Below, piece after piece: positions 26,211-35,422 of a stretch of 64,000 nt of DNA. A program made the position numbers and the translations under genes. This DNA is from Pseudomonas pohangensis. GTDB taxonomy: Bacteria; Pseudomonadota; Gammaproteobacteria; Pseudomonadales; Pseudomonadaceae. Each line of letters opens with the position of its first letter. Within the stretch, counting starts at the first letter, position 1. The notes beneath the pieces were generated by a model. The model had not been told where the DNA came from and searched no databases. It saw nothing but the letters and a program-made list of their open reading frames with translations. The stretch covers positions 2,914,001 through 2,978,000 of the forward strand of contig NZ_LT629785.1 of assembly GCF_900105995.1 (NCBI RefSeq), written 5' to 3'.

Positions 26211-27347
26211 TTATTTGGCAGCGGGAGCGGGTTTGTCAGATGCTTCCGTCGCCTTTACCCGCGCGCCCGGAGCCAACTTGATCATGCCATCGACCACCAC
26301 CACATCACCGGCAGCCAAGCCGGAGTTAATGAACCATTGATCCCTGTACCAGCTGCCCACCTCAACCGGGCGAACCTGTGCCTTGCTGTCCTTGTCCACG
26401 ACTATCACAAAATGCCCTTTGTCACCCTGCAACACCGCTTGCTGCGGCACCAGGATGGCGTTGAGTGCTATCGAACCCAACAGCGACACCCGGACAAACT
26501 GCCCCGGCCTCAGCTCGGCATCGGGGTTGGGCAAAGTGGCGCGCAGCAGGTAGGTTCCTGTGCTCGTGTTGAAGTCTGCATCGGCAAAGGTGATGCGCCC
26601 GCTATGCCCGTAATCCTTGCCATCCGCCAACTTCAGCCTGACTTCGTAATTCATGTCCTTGGGTTGCTGCAGGATGCCGCTCTCGACCATGCCGCTGATT
26701 TCCAGCAACTGATTCTCCGACAGGCTGAAATGGACATAGATCGGGTCAACCTGATCGACATAGGTCAGCAGGTTATTGGAAAAACTGACGTAAGCACCTT
26801 CCTGCACCCGGGCGTAACTGGAACGCCCGGCCAGCGGCGAAGTGATAGTGGTGTAGTTCAGGTTCAGTTGCGCCTGTTCCACATCCGCGCGCGCTGTCTG
26901 CACCGATGCCGCAGCCGACAGTTCCGAGCCGATGGCATCGTCCAGATCTTTCTGGCTCAGTGCATTGAGCTTCACCAGCGGCTTGACCCGCGCCAGATTC
27001 TTTTGCGCAGTGTGCCAGCGGGCCTGCTGGGCAGCCAATGCGCCTTTGGCGGCATCCAGCTGCGCCTGGAACGGCCGCGGATCCTGCAAGAACATCACCT
27101 CGCCCGCCTTGACCATGCTGCCTTCGGTATAGACGCGCTTGTCGAGAAAGCCGTCCACGCGCGCCATGATGGTCACCTGCCGGGAACTCAGCGTCTGCCC
27201 GTCATACTCGGGAATTACCTGGGTGTCCTTTGGCTCAACCTTGATCACCGTTACATCCACCGGAGGCCGCTCAACCTCCTTGGGCTCGTCCTTGCTACAG
27301 GCAGAAACAAAAGCCAGAGCCACAAGGGCAACGGGTAACCAGCGCAT
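26211..27347 (-). CDS. RND efflux periplasmic adaptor (membrane fusion protein)
   Basis: A 378-aa adaptor lipoprotein (signal ending FVSAC, Cys17) with biotinyl-lipoyl-like halves flanking a helical hairpin (AQLDAAKGALAAQQARW) and beta-barrel domains. The ATG at 27347 has AGGAG eight bases upstream; the longer frame up to 27404 has no such site. First gene of the adaptor-permease-channel operon, with a 15-bp gap to the permease. Confidence 0.92.
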   Translation of the reverse strand: MRWLPVALVALAFVSACSKDEPKEVERPPVDVTVIKVEPKDTQVIPEYDGQTLSSRQVTIMARVDGFLDKRVYTEGSMVKAGEVMFLQDPRPFQAQLDAAKGALAAQQARWHTAQKNLARVKPLVKLNALSQKDLDDAIGSELSAAASVQTARADVEQAQLNLNYTTITSPLAGRSSYARVQEGAYVSFSNNLLTYVDQVDPIYVHFSLSENQLLEISGMVESGILQQPKDMNYEVRLKLADGKDYGHSGRITFADADFNTSTGTYLLRATLPNPDAELRPGQFVRVSLLGSIALNAILVPQQAVLQGDKGHFVIVVDKDSKAQVRPVEVGSWYRDQWFINSGLAAGDVVVVDGMIKLAPGARVKATEASDKPAPAAK

Positions 27348-27414
27348 GCGCAACACTCCTGATGCAACAAAAAAGATAACGTGAAGCAAGGCCCGAAGTA
27401 TCAAGTGCCCGCCC

Positions 27415-27426
27415 TTGACCGGTCAA
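27415..27426. promoter_or_regulatory. 12-bp perfect palindrome upstream of efflux operon
   Basis: TTGACCGGTCAA lies 68 bp upstream of the adaptor start. It may be an operator for a TetR- or MarR-type repressor encoded elsewhere, since no regulator gene adjoins the operon. The rest of the gap 27348-27648 shows no gene. Confidence 0.4.
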
Positions 27427-27648
27427 ACGGAAGCCCGCTACTGCGCCAATTCAGTGCGCCGAGCAGCCTTCACCGCCGAAACCGGCCTGCCGTTTCTCAA
27501 ATGCGATCCAGAATATGCCATGGGTCTGGCCGATACAACGTGACAGCGCTTATTTCGCCACTTTCACCGGCGTGCACCGAATGGAGTGCGCGCGCGGCAT
27601 ATGAAGGCAGCCGCGTGCCGCCATTCATAATGCCGCCATCGGGAAAAC

Positions 27649-29301
27649 TCAGACCGGGTGCGGCGTACTGCGCGCCACCAGCGCTTCAACATCTACACCA
27701 CGCGGCAAGGTGCCGTAGACCCGCCCGCCTTCGCCGCCCAGTCGGCTGGCGAGAAAGGCATCGCTGACCACGCTGTTGCCCGCCTCCAGCAACAGCTTGG
27801 CCTGCAGCGCCAGCGCCACGTCTTCGGTGATCTGGCGGGCGCGATACTGGATCTCGCCGGTATCGGCAAAAGCTGCCTTGAGCTTGCCTATCTGCGCCTT
27901 CAGGCGCGCATCTCCATGGCCGTCGCCCAGTTCGACAAACAGCGCATCGAGCACTCCCGGCTCCTTCGACAGGGCGCGCAGCACGTCCAGACACTGCACA
28001 TTGCCCGAGCCTTCCCAGATCGAGTTGACCGGCGCCTCGCGGTACAGCCGTGGCAGGATGGTTTCCTCGACATAGCCGGCGCCACCCATGCATTCGGAGG
28101 CCTCGGCGATCATGTTTGGCGCGCGCTTGCAGATCCAGTATTTGCCGATGGCAGTGACCAGCCGGGAGAACTTCTCCTCCTGCTCGTCGTGAGCATGGTC
28201 CAGTGCGCGCCCCATACGCATGGTCAGCGCCAGGGCCGCTTCGCTTTCCAGCGCCAAATCGGCCAGCACATTCTGCATCAGCGGTTGTTCCGCCAGCACC
28301 CGCCCGCCAACCTGGCGATGCGCGCAATGATGGCTGGCCTGGGTCAGCGCCTGACGCATCAGCGAACTGGAACCGATCATGCAGTCGAAGCGGGTTAGCG
28401 CGACCATCTCGATAATGGTCGCCACACCACGACCCTCGTCACCCACCAGCCAGGCCAGCGCACCGCGGAACTCGACCTCGCTGGAGGCATTGGCCCAGTT
28501 GCCCAGCTTGTTCTTCAGGCGCTGGATATAGAACTGATTGCGCGCTCCATCGGGGCGATGGCGCGGCAGCAGGAAGCACGACAGACCCTTGTCGGTATAG
28601 GCCAGCGTGAGGAAGGCATCGCACATCGGTGCCGAGCAGAACCACTTGTGCCCGACCAGCTCATAGGCCTGTCCCGGCCCACCGATACCCACCGGCCAGG
28701 CGCGGGTGGTGTTGGCGCGCACATCGGTACCGCCCTGCTTTTCGGTCATGGCCATGCCGATGGTGGCGCCGCTTTTCTCACCGAGAGGCAGGTTGCGCGG
28801 ATCGTAGCTGCGCGCCAACACTTTGGGCAGCCACCTCTCGGCCAGATCCGGTTGCAGACGCAGCGTCGCCACGCTGGCAAAGGTCATGGTCAGCGGACAG
28901 GCATTGCCGGCTTCGGGCTGGTTGTGCAGGTAGTTCATTGCTGCACGAGCCACGTGAGCGCCGGGACGCGGATCGCTCCACGGCTGCGACGGAATGCCAT
29001 GCTCGATGGCCGTCTGCAGCAGCTGATGATAGGCCGGATGGAACTCAACCAGATCCACCCGGTTGCCATAGCGGTCATGGCTTTTGAACACCGGTTTGTT
29101 CTCGTTGGCCAGAAAGCCGGCGGCCATCAGCGGACCACCGGCCAGCGCGCCGTACTCCTGTAACTGCTGATCGGCCCAGCCGCCGCCAAAGCGCGCCGTC
29201 CATTCCTGCAGTGGCAGATCCACACGGTACAGGTTGGCGCCGTCCAGCGTGGGCACCTGATTCAGTACTTCATGGGTTTCGGCAAATTGCTGCAATGACA
29301 T
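27649..29301 (-). CDS. Acyl-CoA dehydrogenase family protein (AidB-like)
   Basis: A 550-aa flavoprotein of the acyl-CoA dehydrogenase superfamily with AidB-type features: an extra N-terminal domain, the FAD-site segment GMAMTEKQGGTDVRAN, and near the C-terminus ECMGGAGYVEE followed by NSIWEGSGNVQCLD. AidB of E. coli is a DNA-binding alkylation-response protein, but many AidB-like proteins of this length are fatty-acyl-CoA enzymes. It is preceded three bases upstream by a TetR gene on the same strand, suggesting an inducible lipid or alkylation response. Confidence 0.85.
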   Translation of the reverse strand: MSLQQFAETHEVLNQVPTLDGANLYRVDLPLQEWTARFGGGWADQQLQEYGALAGGPLMAAGFLANENKPVFKSHDRYGNRVDLVEFHPAYHQLLQTAIEHGIPSQPWSDPRPGAHVARAAMNYLHNQPEAGNACPLTMTFASVATLRLQPDLAERWLPKVLARSYDPRNLPLGEKSGATIGMAMTEKQGGTDVRANTTRAWPVGIGGPGQAYELVGHKWFCSAPMCDAFLTLAYTDKGLSCFLLPRHRPDGARNQFYIQRLKNKLGNWANASSEVEFRGALAWLVGDEGRGVATIIEMVALTRFDCMIGSSSLMRQALTQASHHCAHRQVGGRVLAEQPLMQNVLADLALESEAALALTMRMGRALDHAHDEQEEKFSRLVTAIGKYWICKRAPNMIAEASECMGGAGYVEETILPRLYREAPVNSIWEGSGNVQCLDVLRALSKEPGVLDALFVELGDGHGDARLKAQIGKLKAAFADTGEIQYRARQITEDVALALQAKLLLEAGNSVVSDAFLASRLGGEGGRVYGTLPRGVDVEALVARSTPHPV

Positions 29302-29304
29302 GGC

Positions 29305-29940
29305 TCAGTACCCCTTGGCGCCAACGGCGCGCAGACAGAATGTGATCAGGTTGCGGCTGGTTTCGGCAAACCCGGGCACCGCACCTCCGGCCTCCCGGGC
29401 CACCCGCGCCGGCGGCGAAAGTGGCCCAACCAGCGATTCGGCAATGGCGCCCACCAGGCAAGTCGCGACCAGGCGCAACTGTTCGACCTGGAAGTCGCCA
29501 CTACGTACGCCCTCTTCCAGCAAGCCGCTGAACAGATCGGCATAGGCCTCGCGATAGAACAGGCGCTGCTCATCCACCTCCGGCTCCACCGGTTCGGCGA
29601 TCAGCGCAAAGGCCAGCTGACGGCTGTGCCAGGCGCGTGCGGCAAACTGCAGAATGCCTTGTGCCAGGCGCTCACCAGGCATACCCGGAGCAGCAAAGGC
29701 GGTGGCCAACGCCGCCACCTCACGCCGGCTGGCCAGGGCAAACACTTCAGCCGCCAGTTCACCCTTGCTGCGAAAGTGCCGGTACAGGCTACCGGTCGCC
29801 ACACCGACATCCTCGGCCAGTGCCTGCATGGCCAGACTGGCAAAACCGCCCTCAGCCACTCGCTGCATGGCGCAATCCAGGATGCGCGAACGCAACGCCT
29901 GATCACGATCGAGACGCAGACTGGTGGTGCGATAGACCAT
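29305..29940 (-). CDS. TetR-family transcriptional regulator
   Basis: A 211-aa TetR regulator beginning MVYRTTSLRLDRDQALRSRI, with HTH segment ALAEDVGVATGSLYRHFRSKGEL and a variable C-terminal ligand domain. An upstream ATG at 29985 is in frame but overlaps a palindrome, and homologues I recall begin MVYR. It precedes the acyl-CoA dehydrogenase gene by three bases (one transcript); it probably represses this pair. Confidence 0.87.
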   Translation of the reverse strand: MVYRTTSLRLDRDQALRSRILDCAMQRVAEGGFASLAMQALAEDVGVATGSLYRHFRSKGELAAEVFALASRREVAALATAFAAPGMPGERLAQGILQFAARAWHSRQLAFALIAEPVEPEVDEQRLFYREAYADLFSGLLEEGVRSGDFQVEQLRLVATCLVGAIAESLVGPLSPPARVAREAGGAVPGFAETSRNLITFCLRAVGAKGY

Positions 29941-29970
29941 AAATGAATCCCGGTTCAGACTTTCAAATAG

Positions 29971-29984
29971 TGAATCAGTATTCA
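29971..29984. promoter_or_regulatory. TGAAT-N4-ATTCA operator-like palindrome
   Basis: TGAATCAGTATTCA lies 31 bp upstream of the TetR start. TetR proteins of fatty-acid control commonly bind such sites. It is a candidate autoregulatory operator. Confidence 0.55.
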
Positions 29985-30129
29985 TTTCTTGGATAAAGCG
30001 TTATTTACGCCAAGTCGGCGGCCGATTACGCCGCCCCGCCATAACCGCTGGAATACTGCCCGGGCAAACTGCACGCAACCGTTGCGGCAATCCTATCCGG
30101 CCAGCACTTAGTGATAAGCTTCACTGCCT

Positions 30130-30939
30130 ATGAATATCTCCATGAAAGTTCCGCCATCACGTCCCGTCGTACTCTGCCTTTCCGGCCATGACCCCAGTGG
30201 TGGCGCCGGACTGCAGGCCGACATCGAGGCCCTGCTGGCCCAGGGCTGCCACGCAGCACCCACAGTCACCGCGTTAACCGTGCAGGACACGCAGAATGTC
30301 CGCGATTTTCGCGTGCTCGACCGCGAGTGGGTATTGGCGCAGGCGCAGGCGGTGATCGCTGATCTGCCGGTTTCGGCCGTCAAGCTGGGCATGCTCGGCT
30401 CGGTGGAGATGGTCGATACGGTGATCGAACTGCTGCTGCAGCTGCCGGGCATTCCGCTGGTCTGCGACCCGGTACTGCGCGCTGGCGGCGGCGGTGCGCT
30501 GGGCCAGGACGATGTCGGTTTTGCCCTGCGTGAACGCCTGCTGCCGCTGGCACTCATCGCCACCCCGAACCTGCCCGAAGCCCGCCTGCTGGCGGAACTG
30601 CCGGAAGGCTCGGCGGACCAGTGTGCGGCCAGGCTGTTGCCACACTGCCGCCATCTGCTGATCACCGGCGGGCATGGCGACGAGAACGAAATTCACAACC
30701 GCCTGTATCTGCGCGATGGCAGCCGGCACGACTTCACCTGCCCGCGTCTGCCCGGCAGTTATCACGGTTCCGGCTGCACCCTGGCCAGCGCCCTGGCTGG
30801 CCGTCTGGCCCTGGGCGAGGAACTGGTCAGCGCTGTGCGCTCGGCGCTGGATTACACCTGGCGCACCCTGCGGGATGCCGAACAACCAGGGCAAGGTCAG
30901 TACGTACCACGCCGCCTGCCGCTCGATTTCTGCGGTTAA
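30130..30939 (+). CDS. thiD: Hydroxymethylpyrimidine/phosphomethylpyrimidine kinase
   Basis: A 269-aa ribokinase-fold enzyme that phosphorylates HMP and HMP-P for thiamine synthesis. Motifs: SGHDPSGGAGLQADIE at the N-terminus, PTVTALTVQDTQ, KLGMLGS, CDPVLRAGGG and the C-terminal anion-hole motif GSGCTLASA. It is divergent from the TetR gene and followed seven bases later by thiE. No thi-box riboswitch is evident in the roughly 190-bp upstream region. Confidence 0.94.
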   Translation: MNISMKVPPSRPVVLCLSGHDPSGGAGLQADIEALLAQGCHAAPTVTALTVQDTQNVRDFRVLDREWVLAQAQAVIADLPVSAVKLGMLGSVEMVDTVIELLLQLPGIPLVCDPVLRAGGGGALGQDDVGFALRERLLPLALIATPNLPEARLLAELPEGSADQCAARLLPHCRHLLITGGHGDENEIHNRLYLRDGSRHDFTCPRLPGSYHGSGCTLASALAGRLALGEELVSAVRSALDYTWRTLRDAEQPGQGQYVPRRLPLDFCG

Positions 30940-30946
30940 TCCGGTG

Positions 30947-31579
30947 ATGGCTAAACTGCGCGGTCTTTATGCAATTACCGACAGCCAGTTACTGGCTGAC
31001 GGGCGCCTGCTGCCTTATGCACAGGCTGCGCTGCAAGGCGGCGTACGCCTGCTGCAGTATCGCGACAAGTCCGGCTCTGCCGAACAGCGCCTGCGCGAAG
31101 CCGGGGCGCTGCAAGAATTGTGCGTTCGATATGGCGCGCAACTGATCATCAATGATGATGCCGAACTGGCCGCCCGACTGGGTGCCGGCGTGCACCTCGG
31201 CCAGCAGGACGGCTCGATAAGCGCCGCCAGAACCCTGCTCGGCCCCAAAGCAATCATCGGCGCCACTTGCCACGCCCGCCTGCAACTGGCCGAACAGGCA
31301 CAAGCCGCAGGCGCCAGTTACGTGGCCTTTGGTCGCTTTTTCCAGTCACAAACCAAACCCGGCGATGTCCTCGCCACCCCTGAATTACTGGTGCAGGCAC
31401 GCCGGCAAATCAATCTGCCGATTGCCGCCATCGGTGGCATCAGCCTGGAAACCGCCGCCGGCCTGATCAGTCATGGCGCCGATCTGCTGGCCGTGATCCA
31501 CGCCCTGTTTGCCGCAGCCGATGCCGCCGAAGTCGAACGCCGCGCGCGTGCCTTCAGCGAACTGTTTACTTCCGTTTAA
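30947..31579 (+). CDS. thiE: Thiamine-phosphate synthase
   Basis: A 210-aa TIM-barrel enzyme coupling HMP-PP to the thiazole phosphate. Motifs: LRGLYAITDSQ, LLQYRDKSG, LIINDDAELA, GVHLGQQDG, YVAFGRFF(Q)S and AAIGGIS. The ATG at 30947 follows thiD by seven bases; GTG at 30944 is possible. Confidence 0.94.
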   Translation: MAKLRGLYAITDSQLLADGRLLPYAQAALQGGVRLLQYRDKSGSAEQRLREAGALQELCVRYGAQLIINDDAELAARLGAGVHLGQQDGSISAARTLLGPKAIIGATCHARLQLAEQAQAAGASYVAFGRFFQSQTKPGDVLATPELLVQARRQINLPIAAIGGISLETAAGLISHGADLLAVIHALFAAADAAEVERRARAFSELFTSV

Positions 31580-31597
31580 CTTTTACGAGAGCCTGTC

Positions 31598-32884
31598 ATG
31601 TCCCGTTCTGAATCGCTGTTTGCCAACGCCCAGAAACATATCCCCGGCGGTGTTAACTCACCGGTGCGCGCCTTCCGCAGCGTGGGCGGCACGCCGCTGT
31701 TCTTCAAGCATGCCGAGGGTGCCTATGTCACCGATGAAGACGGCAAGCGCTACGTCGATTACGTCGGTTCCTGGGGTCCGATGATTCTCGGACACGGCCA
31801 CCCCGAAGTGCTCGAAGCGGTGCGCCAGCAACTGCAGCACGGCCTGTCCTATGGCGCGCCGACGGCCATGGAAACCGAGATGGCCGATCTGGTGTGCAGC
31901 ATCGTGCCGTCGATGGAGATGGTGCGCATGGTCAGCTCCGGCACCGAGGCGACCATGAGCGCCATCCGGCTGGCCCGCGGTTATACCGGTCGCGACAACA
32001 TCATCAAGTTCGAAGGTTGCTACCACGGCCATTCCGACAGCCTGCTGGTCAAGGCCGGCTCCGGCCTGCTGACCCAGGGCGTACCCAGCTCTGCCGGCGT
32101 ACCGGCTGATTTTGCCAAACATACCCTGACCCTGCCGTTCAACAATCTGGCGGCGGTCGAGGCGATGCTGGCCGAACAGGGCAATAGCGTGGCCTGCATC
32201 ATCGTCGAGCCGGTGGCCGGCAACATGAACTGCGTGCCGCCGGCCCCCGGCTTCCTGCAGGGCCTGCGCGAACAGTGCGACAAGCATGGCGCGGTGCTGA
32301 TCTTCGACGAAGTGATGACCGGTTTCCGCGTTGCCCTCGGCGGTGCCCAGGCACACTTCGCTGTGACACCCGACCTGTCCACCTTCGGCAAGATCATCGG
32401 CGGCGGCATGCCGGTCGGCTGCTTCGGCGGCAAGCGCGAAATCATGAGCCAGATCGCCCCGCTGGGTCCGGTCTATCAGGCCGGCACCCTGTCCGGCAAC
32501 CCGCTGGCGATGGCCGCCGGCCTGACCACGCTGCGCCTGATCAGCCGGCCCGGCTTCCATGCCGAACTCGCCGATTACACCAGCCGCCTGCTGCAGGGCC
32601 TGCAGGATCGCGCCGATGCCGCCAGCATTCCGTTTGTCACCACCCAGGTCGGTGGCATGTTCGGTCTGTACTTCAGCGGTGCCGACGATATCGTCACCTT
32701 CGAGGATGTGATGAGCAGTGATGCCGAACGCTTCAAGCGTTTCTTCCATCTGATGCTCGATGGCGGCGTATACCTGGCGCCAAGCGCCTTCGAGGCCGGC
32801 TTCACTTCCATCGCCCATGGCGACAAGGAATTGCAGATCACCCTCGACGCCGCCGAGCGTGCCTTTGCTGCACTGCAGGATTGA
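31598..32884 (+). CDS. hemL: Glutamate-1-semialdehyde 2,1-aminomutase
   Basis: A 428-aa PLP enzyme that makes 5-aminolevulinate for heme and other tetrapyrroles. Motifs: PGGVNSPVRAF at the N-terminus, YVDYVGSWGPMILGH, MVSSGTEATMSAIRLARG, YHGHSD, FDEVMTGFR and the PLP lysine in FGKIIGGGMPVG. Length is normal. Follows thiE by 18 bp, the arrangement known in Pseudomonas. Confidence 0.96.
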   Translation: MSRSESLFANAQKHIPGGVNSPVRAFRSVGGTPLFFKHAEGAYVTDEDGKRYVDYVGSWGPMILGHGHPEVLEAVRQQLQHGLSYGAPTAMETEMADLVCSIVPSMEMVRMVSSGTEATMSAIRLARGYTGRDNIIKFEGCYHGHSDSLLVKAGSGLLTQGVPSSAGVPADFAKHTLTLPFNNLAAVEAMLAEQGNSVACIIVEPVAGNMNCVPPAPGFLQGLREQCDKHGAVLIFDEVMTGFRVALGGAQAHFAVTPDLSTFGKIIGGGMPVGCFGGKREIMSQIAPLGPVYQAGTLSGNPLAMAAGLTTLRLISRPGFHAELADYTSRLLQGLQDRADAASIPFVTTQVGGMFGLYFSGADDIVTFEDVMSSDAERFKRFFHLMLDGGVYLAPSAFEAGFTSIAHGDKELQITLDAAERAFAALQD

Positions 32885-32886
32885 GC

Positions 32887-33522
32887 ATGCAATACAGCAC
32901 CGCCTTGAGTGACAGCCTGCTCGCCATCGCCTGTCTGGCCTGTTTGCTGGCAATCGGCAAGCTGCGCAGCCGTACGGCAGAAGACCAGCGGCCAGGACTG
33001 TTCTGCATGCAAATGGGCTTTGCCCTGCCGTTGGCAGCTGCTGTGGTTGGTGCGCTGCGCTTTGGTCTGATGCCGGACTTGAGTGAAATGCATGGCTGGC
33101 TGAGCCGCGCCAGCAGCCTGCTCGGCCTGCCCCTGCTGGGCCTGGCCGCGCTGTGCCTGGGTCGCCAATGGCACTGGAGCGGGCCGACCTGGGGTCGCCT
33201 GCTGCTGGGGCTGTGTGCCTTCTTCGAGCTGTTCCGTCAGCTCGGCTGGCTGGATGAATACCGCATGGGCGTGCAGCTGGGCAGTCTGTTACTGATTGTC
33301 TATGCCGGCCTGATGCAATGGCCTCAGCGCCTTCCGCTACTGCTGGCGCTGGCTGTGACTGCCCTGTTCGGCCTGGCCGGACTGGTGATCGGTACCGAGG
33401 GCAGCATGGGCTGGTTCCTGCGTATCGACCTGTTTCACGCCCTGCTGGCACTGGCCTACCCGCTACTGGCCTGGCTGCTGATCCGCCTGGCTGGCCGGTA
33501 CAGCCGGGCAAAAGCCCTGTAA
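32887..33522 (+). CDS. Polytopic membrane protein of unknown function
   Basis: A 211-aa protein with about six or seven hydrophobic helices (for example LLAIACLACLLAIG and LLGLPLLGLAALCLG) and no recognised motif. It starts two bases after the hemL stop codon, so it is translationally linked. No family assigned. Confidence 0.7.
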   Translation: MQYSTALSDSLLAIACLACLLAIGKLRSRTAEDQRPGLFCMQMGFALPLAAAVVGALRFGLMPDLSEMHGWLSRASSLLGLPLLGLAALCLGRQWHWSGPTWGRLLLGLCAFFELFRQLGWLDEYRMGVQLGSLLLIVYAGLMQWPQRLPLLLALAVTALFGLAGLVIGTEGSMGWFLRIDLFHALLALAYPLLAWLLIRLAGRYSRAKAL

Positions 33523-33594
33523 CAAGCCACAGGCTTCATCCATAATGAAACACGGGCAGTAGCCCGCCACCGCTTCCGAGGCATCAGGATTCAA

Positions 33595-34170
33595 ATGAAC
33601 CGCACCAGTTGCACCCTGCTCACGGGTTGTCTGCTGTTTCTGGCTGCGCTGCCAGTCAGCGCAGAAGAGAACTCGTTGCTGGTTCCGGTTACCGGTAGCT
33701 GCCTGCTCAATGTCGCCCCCGAGCAACAGAGCGCAGCAGTCAGCGCCTGCCAGCAGCTCGCCCGCGACGGCGACAGCGAGGCCCAGTTCGAACTTGGCAA
33801 CTACTACTATCAGGGCGAATTCAAGGGTGCGCAACACACCCGCGACCTGTCACAGGCGCTGTACTGGTTCGAGCAGGCCTCGCTCAAGGGCCACGCCCAG
33901 GCCCAGTACTTTCTCGGCCTGATGTTCTATCGCGGCGAAGGTGTACCGGAGAACGACATCCAGGCCTTCATCCTGCTGAAAATGGCCAGTGTCAATGGTT
34001 CGGATGATGCGATGGATGCTGCCGACCAGGTCTACGAACAGATGTCCCAGGGCCAGGTCGAGATTGCCAGTCAGGTGCTGGGCGAAATATTCCGCGACTA
34101 CCTGATGGAACTGCAGGGCTTGCAACAGTCCACCCAGCCGGACCTCAGCAGCCAACCACCGTTCAACTGA
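33595..34170 (+). CDS. Sel1-repeat periplasmic protein
   Basis: A 191-aa protein with a Sec signal peptide (cleavage near AALPVSA-EE) and two or three Sel1-like repeats: AQFELGNYYYQGEF ... ALYWFEQASLKGH and AQYFLGLMFYRGEGVPEN. Sel1 repeats mediate protein contacts. It is conserved next to hemL in Pseudomonas as far as I recall; precise role unknown. Confidence 0.85.
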   Translation: MNRTSCTLLTGCLLFLAALPVSAEENSLLVPVTGSCLLNVAPEQQSAAVSACQQLARDGDSEAQFELGNYYYQGEFKGAQHTRDLSQALYWFEQASLKGHAQAQYFLGLMFYRGEGVPENDIQAFILLKMASVNGSDDAMDAADQVYEQMSQGQVEIASQVLGEIFRDYLMELQGLQQSTQPDLSSQPPFN

Positions 34171-34201
34171 AGTCGTTCAACCCGGCTGGAGCAGGCGGTT
34201 T

Positions 34202-34441
34202 CTAGCGCTCGGGCATTGGCAGGGGAAACGGCATGACATTGCCAGCGCCCTTGGCCTCGCTGATTTTCGGGGTACCCAGACGCTCCACCTCATCGATGCG
34301 GATAACCGCATGCATCGGCACGAAGCTGCGTACTACGCCGTCAAACTGCGCCTTGAGCTTTTCTTCGCTAGGGTCGACGACTACCTGCGTGCGCTCACCG
34401 AAGACAAACTCCTCGATTTCCAGAAAGCCCCACAGATCACT
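34202..34441 (-). pseudogene. Truncated DUF1820 gene (5' end lost at island junction)
   Basis: The last 80 codons of a DUF1820 protein remain: SDLWGFLEIEEFVF, GERTQVVVDPSEEKL, MHAVIRIDEVERLG and the C-terminus NVMPFPLPMPER. The first roughly 30 residues expected in the family (an IYKV...YEMYA...Y-Q segment) are replaced by unrelated AT-rich sequence; reading upstream in the same frame hits a stop at 34454-34456 and there is no start codon. The gene is therefore broken by the insertion that begins here. Confidence 0.8.
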
Positions 34442-34715
34442 TTTTGATGCTAGTTACCCTAAAAATATCCAAAACCTCGAGTGAGTGAGTGATTTTCTCT
34501 GATTTATAACGATTTATTTTTGGGTGTTTTTTAGGCAAGGCATCTATAGGCATTCCAAAAACTCAAACCAAGCTACTGACTCAGTAATACATCATCGCGT
34601 CTTAACCGACCAATCAAGACTAGAAAAAGCTCTGACTAATTCCGGTCACGGTAAGCTGCTCCCGACCCACTGCGGGCGCGCGACTCTATCTACAAAGCCT
34701 GGGTCGATTCATCTG
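34442..34715. other. AT-rich start of the acquired region, no gene seen
   Basis: About 270 bp of markedly lower GC than the core to the left, with runs such as TTTATTTTTGGGTG and a triple GAGTGAGTGAGTG. No convincing coding frame. It marks the left end of the island; the exact left terminus of the element could be in 34442-34470. Confidence 0.55.
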
Positions 34716-35111
34716 TTAGCCCTCTTCATCGTCGATTGGCTTCGCCTTTGCAGTAAGCCAGTCTGCAAATGCCTTCACAGCCTCTGCACCCTCTGGAGCA
34801 ATGGTCCACCACCCAAGATTCAACGTCGACGACTCGCCGTAAATTGTGAGTTCGATGTATGCCCCGTCACACACCATTGGACTGACAGGGAATGCCGTGA
34901 TGCTGGCCTGCTTAAGCATGGCTATCTGCTGTTGAACGTCAGCAGCAATAAGTGGAATACGCTGCTTTTGGTTGCTCCCAAACTTTCGCCAATCTTGAAC
35001 ATCCAGACGGAAGTTTCCGTTTATTTGAACCAGTTTCAGGGTGCGATGTTGTGGGCCGCACCCAAAACTAGGAGTAATGCGCAACCGCGCGATTAGCTCA
35101 TTCTTACTCAT
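34716..35111 (-). CDS. Hypothetical protein (131 aa)
   Basis: No family recognised. The product is soluble, of balanced composition and ends with an acidic tail (IDDEEG); it contains GWWTIAPEGAEAVKAFADWL. Codon use looks protein-like, while the open frame on the opposite strand (34524-35096) has an odd composition. It follows a possible 63-aa frame with an 8-bp overlap. Found only next to the island boundary, so likely cargo. Confidence 0.5.
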   Translation of the reverse strand: MSKNELIARLRITPSFGCGPQHRTLKLVQINGNFRLDVQDWRKFGSNQKQRIPLIAADVQQQIAMLKQASITAFPVSPMVCDGAYIELTIYGESSTLNLGWWTIAPEGAEAVKAFADWLTAKAKPIDDEEG

Positions 35112-35295
35112 AATTTATGCTCGCCTTGGCCAAAGTGCGTAATTGCACCTTACTTGAACACCTAATTGCATCGCTAATAACCAGTCCTTTGCGTTTAACT
35201 TGACCATTCGCGTTGAGCCATTGCTTCCAGTCGATGGGTCTGTCAGTTAATGGCGTGGGTGGAGTGATTGAAGAACTGCAGCCGACCCAAATCAT
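35104..35295 (-). CDS. Hypothetical 63-aa protein
   Basis: A short frame beginning MIWVGCSSSITPPTP, whose end overlaps the start of the 131-aa gene by eight bases, an overlap seen in co-translated pairs. It has a plausible polar composition (RPIDWKQWLN) but no recognised domain and no clear ribosome site. It may be noncoding. Confidence 0.3.
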   Translation of the reverse strand: MIWVGCSSSITPPTPLTDRPIDWKQWLNANGQVKRKGLVISDAIRCSSKVQLRTLAKASINYE

Positions 35296-35422
35296 AGGCT
35301 GGGAATGTTGAATCGTTCCGGGGGTAGTCCATAAAAATGGCCAATTGCATGACTGACGAACAAACCTAGCTGCGTAGACAATAGGCCCCCCTCACAAGCC
35401 TGCAGCTGCATCAGCCGACACG

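Noticed and set aside
30000..30129. TPP riboswitch before thiD
   Set aside because: No CTGAGA-type or ACCTGATCTGGATAATG-like thi-box core was seen in the short leader.
31658..33511. 617-codon open frame on the minus strand
   Set aside because: It is antisense to hemL and the following membrane gene, with repetitive Gly/Ala/His/Gln composition and no motif; a high-GC shadow frame.
34524..35096. 190-codon plus-strand frame at the island edge
   Set aside because: Starts in AT-rich noncoding sequence, has atypical composition and lies opposite a more protein-like frame at 34716-35111.
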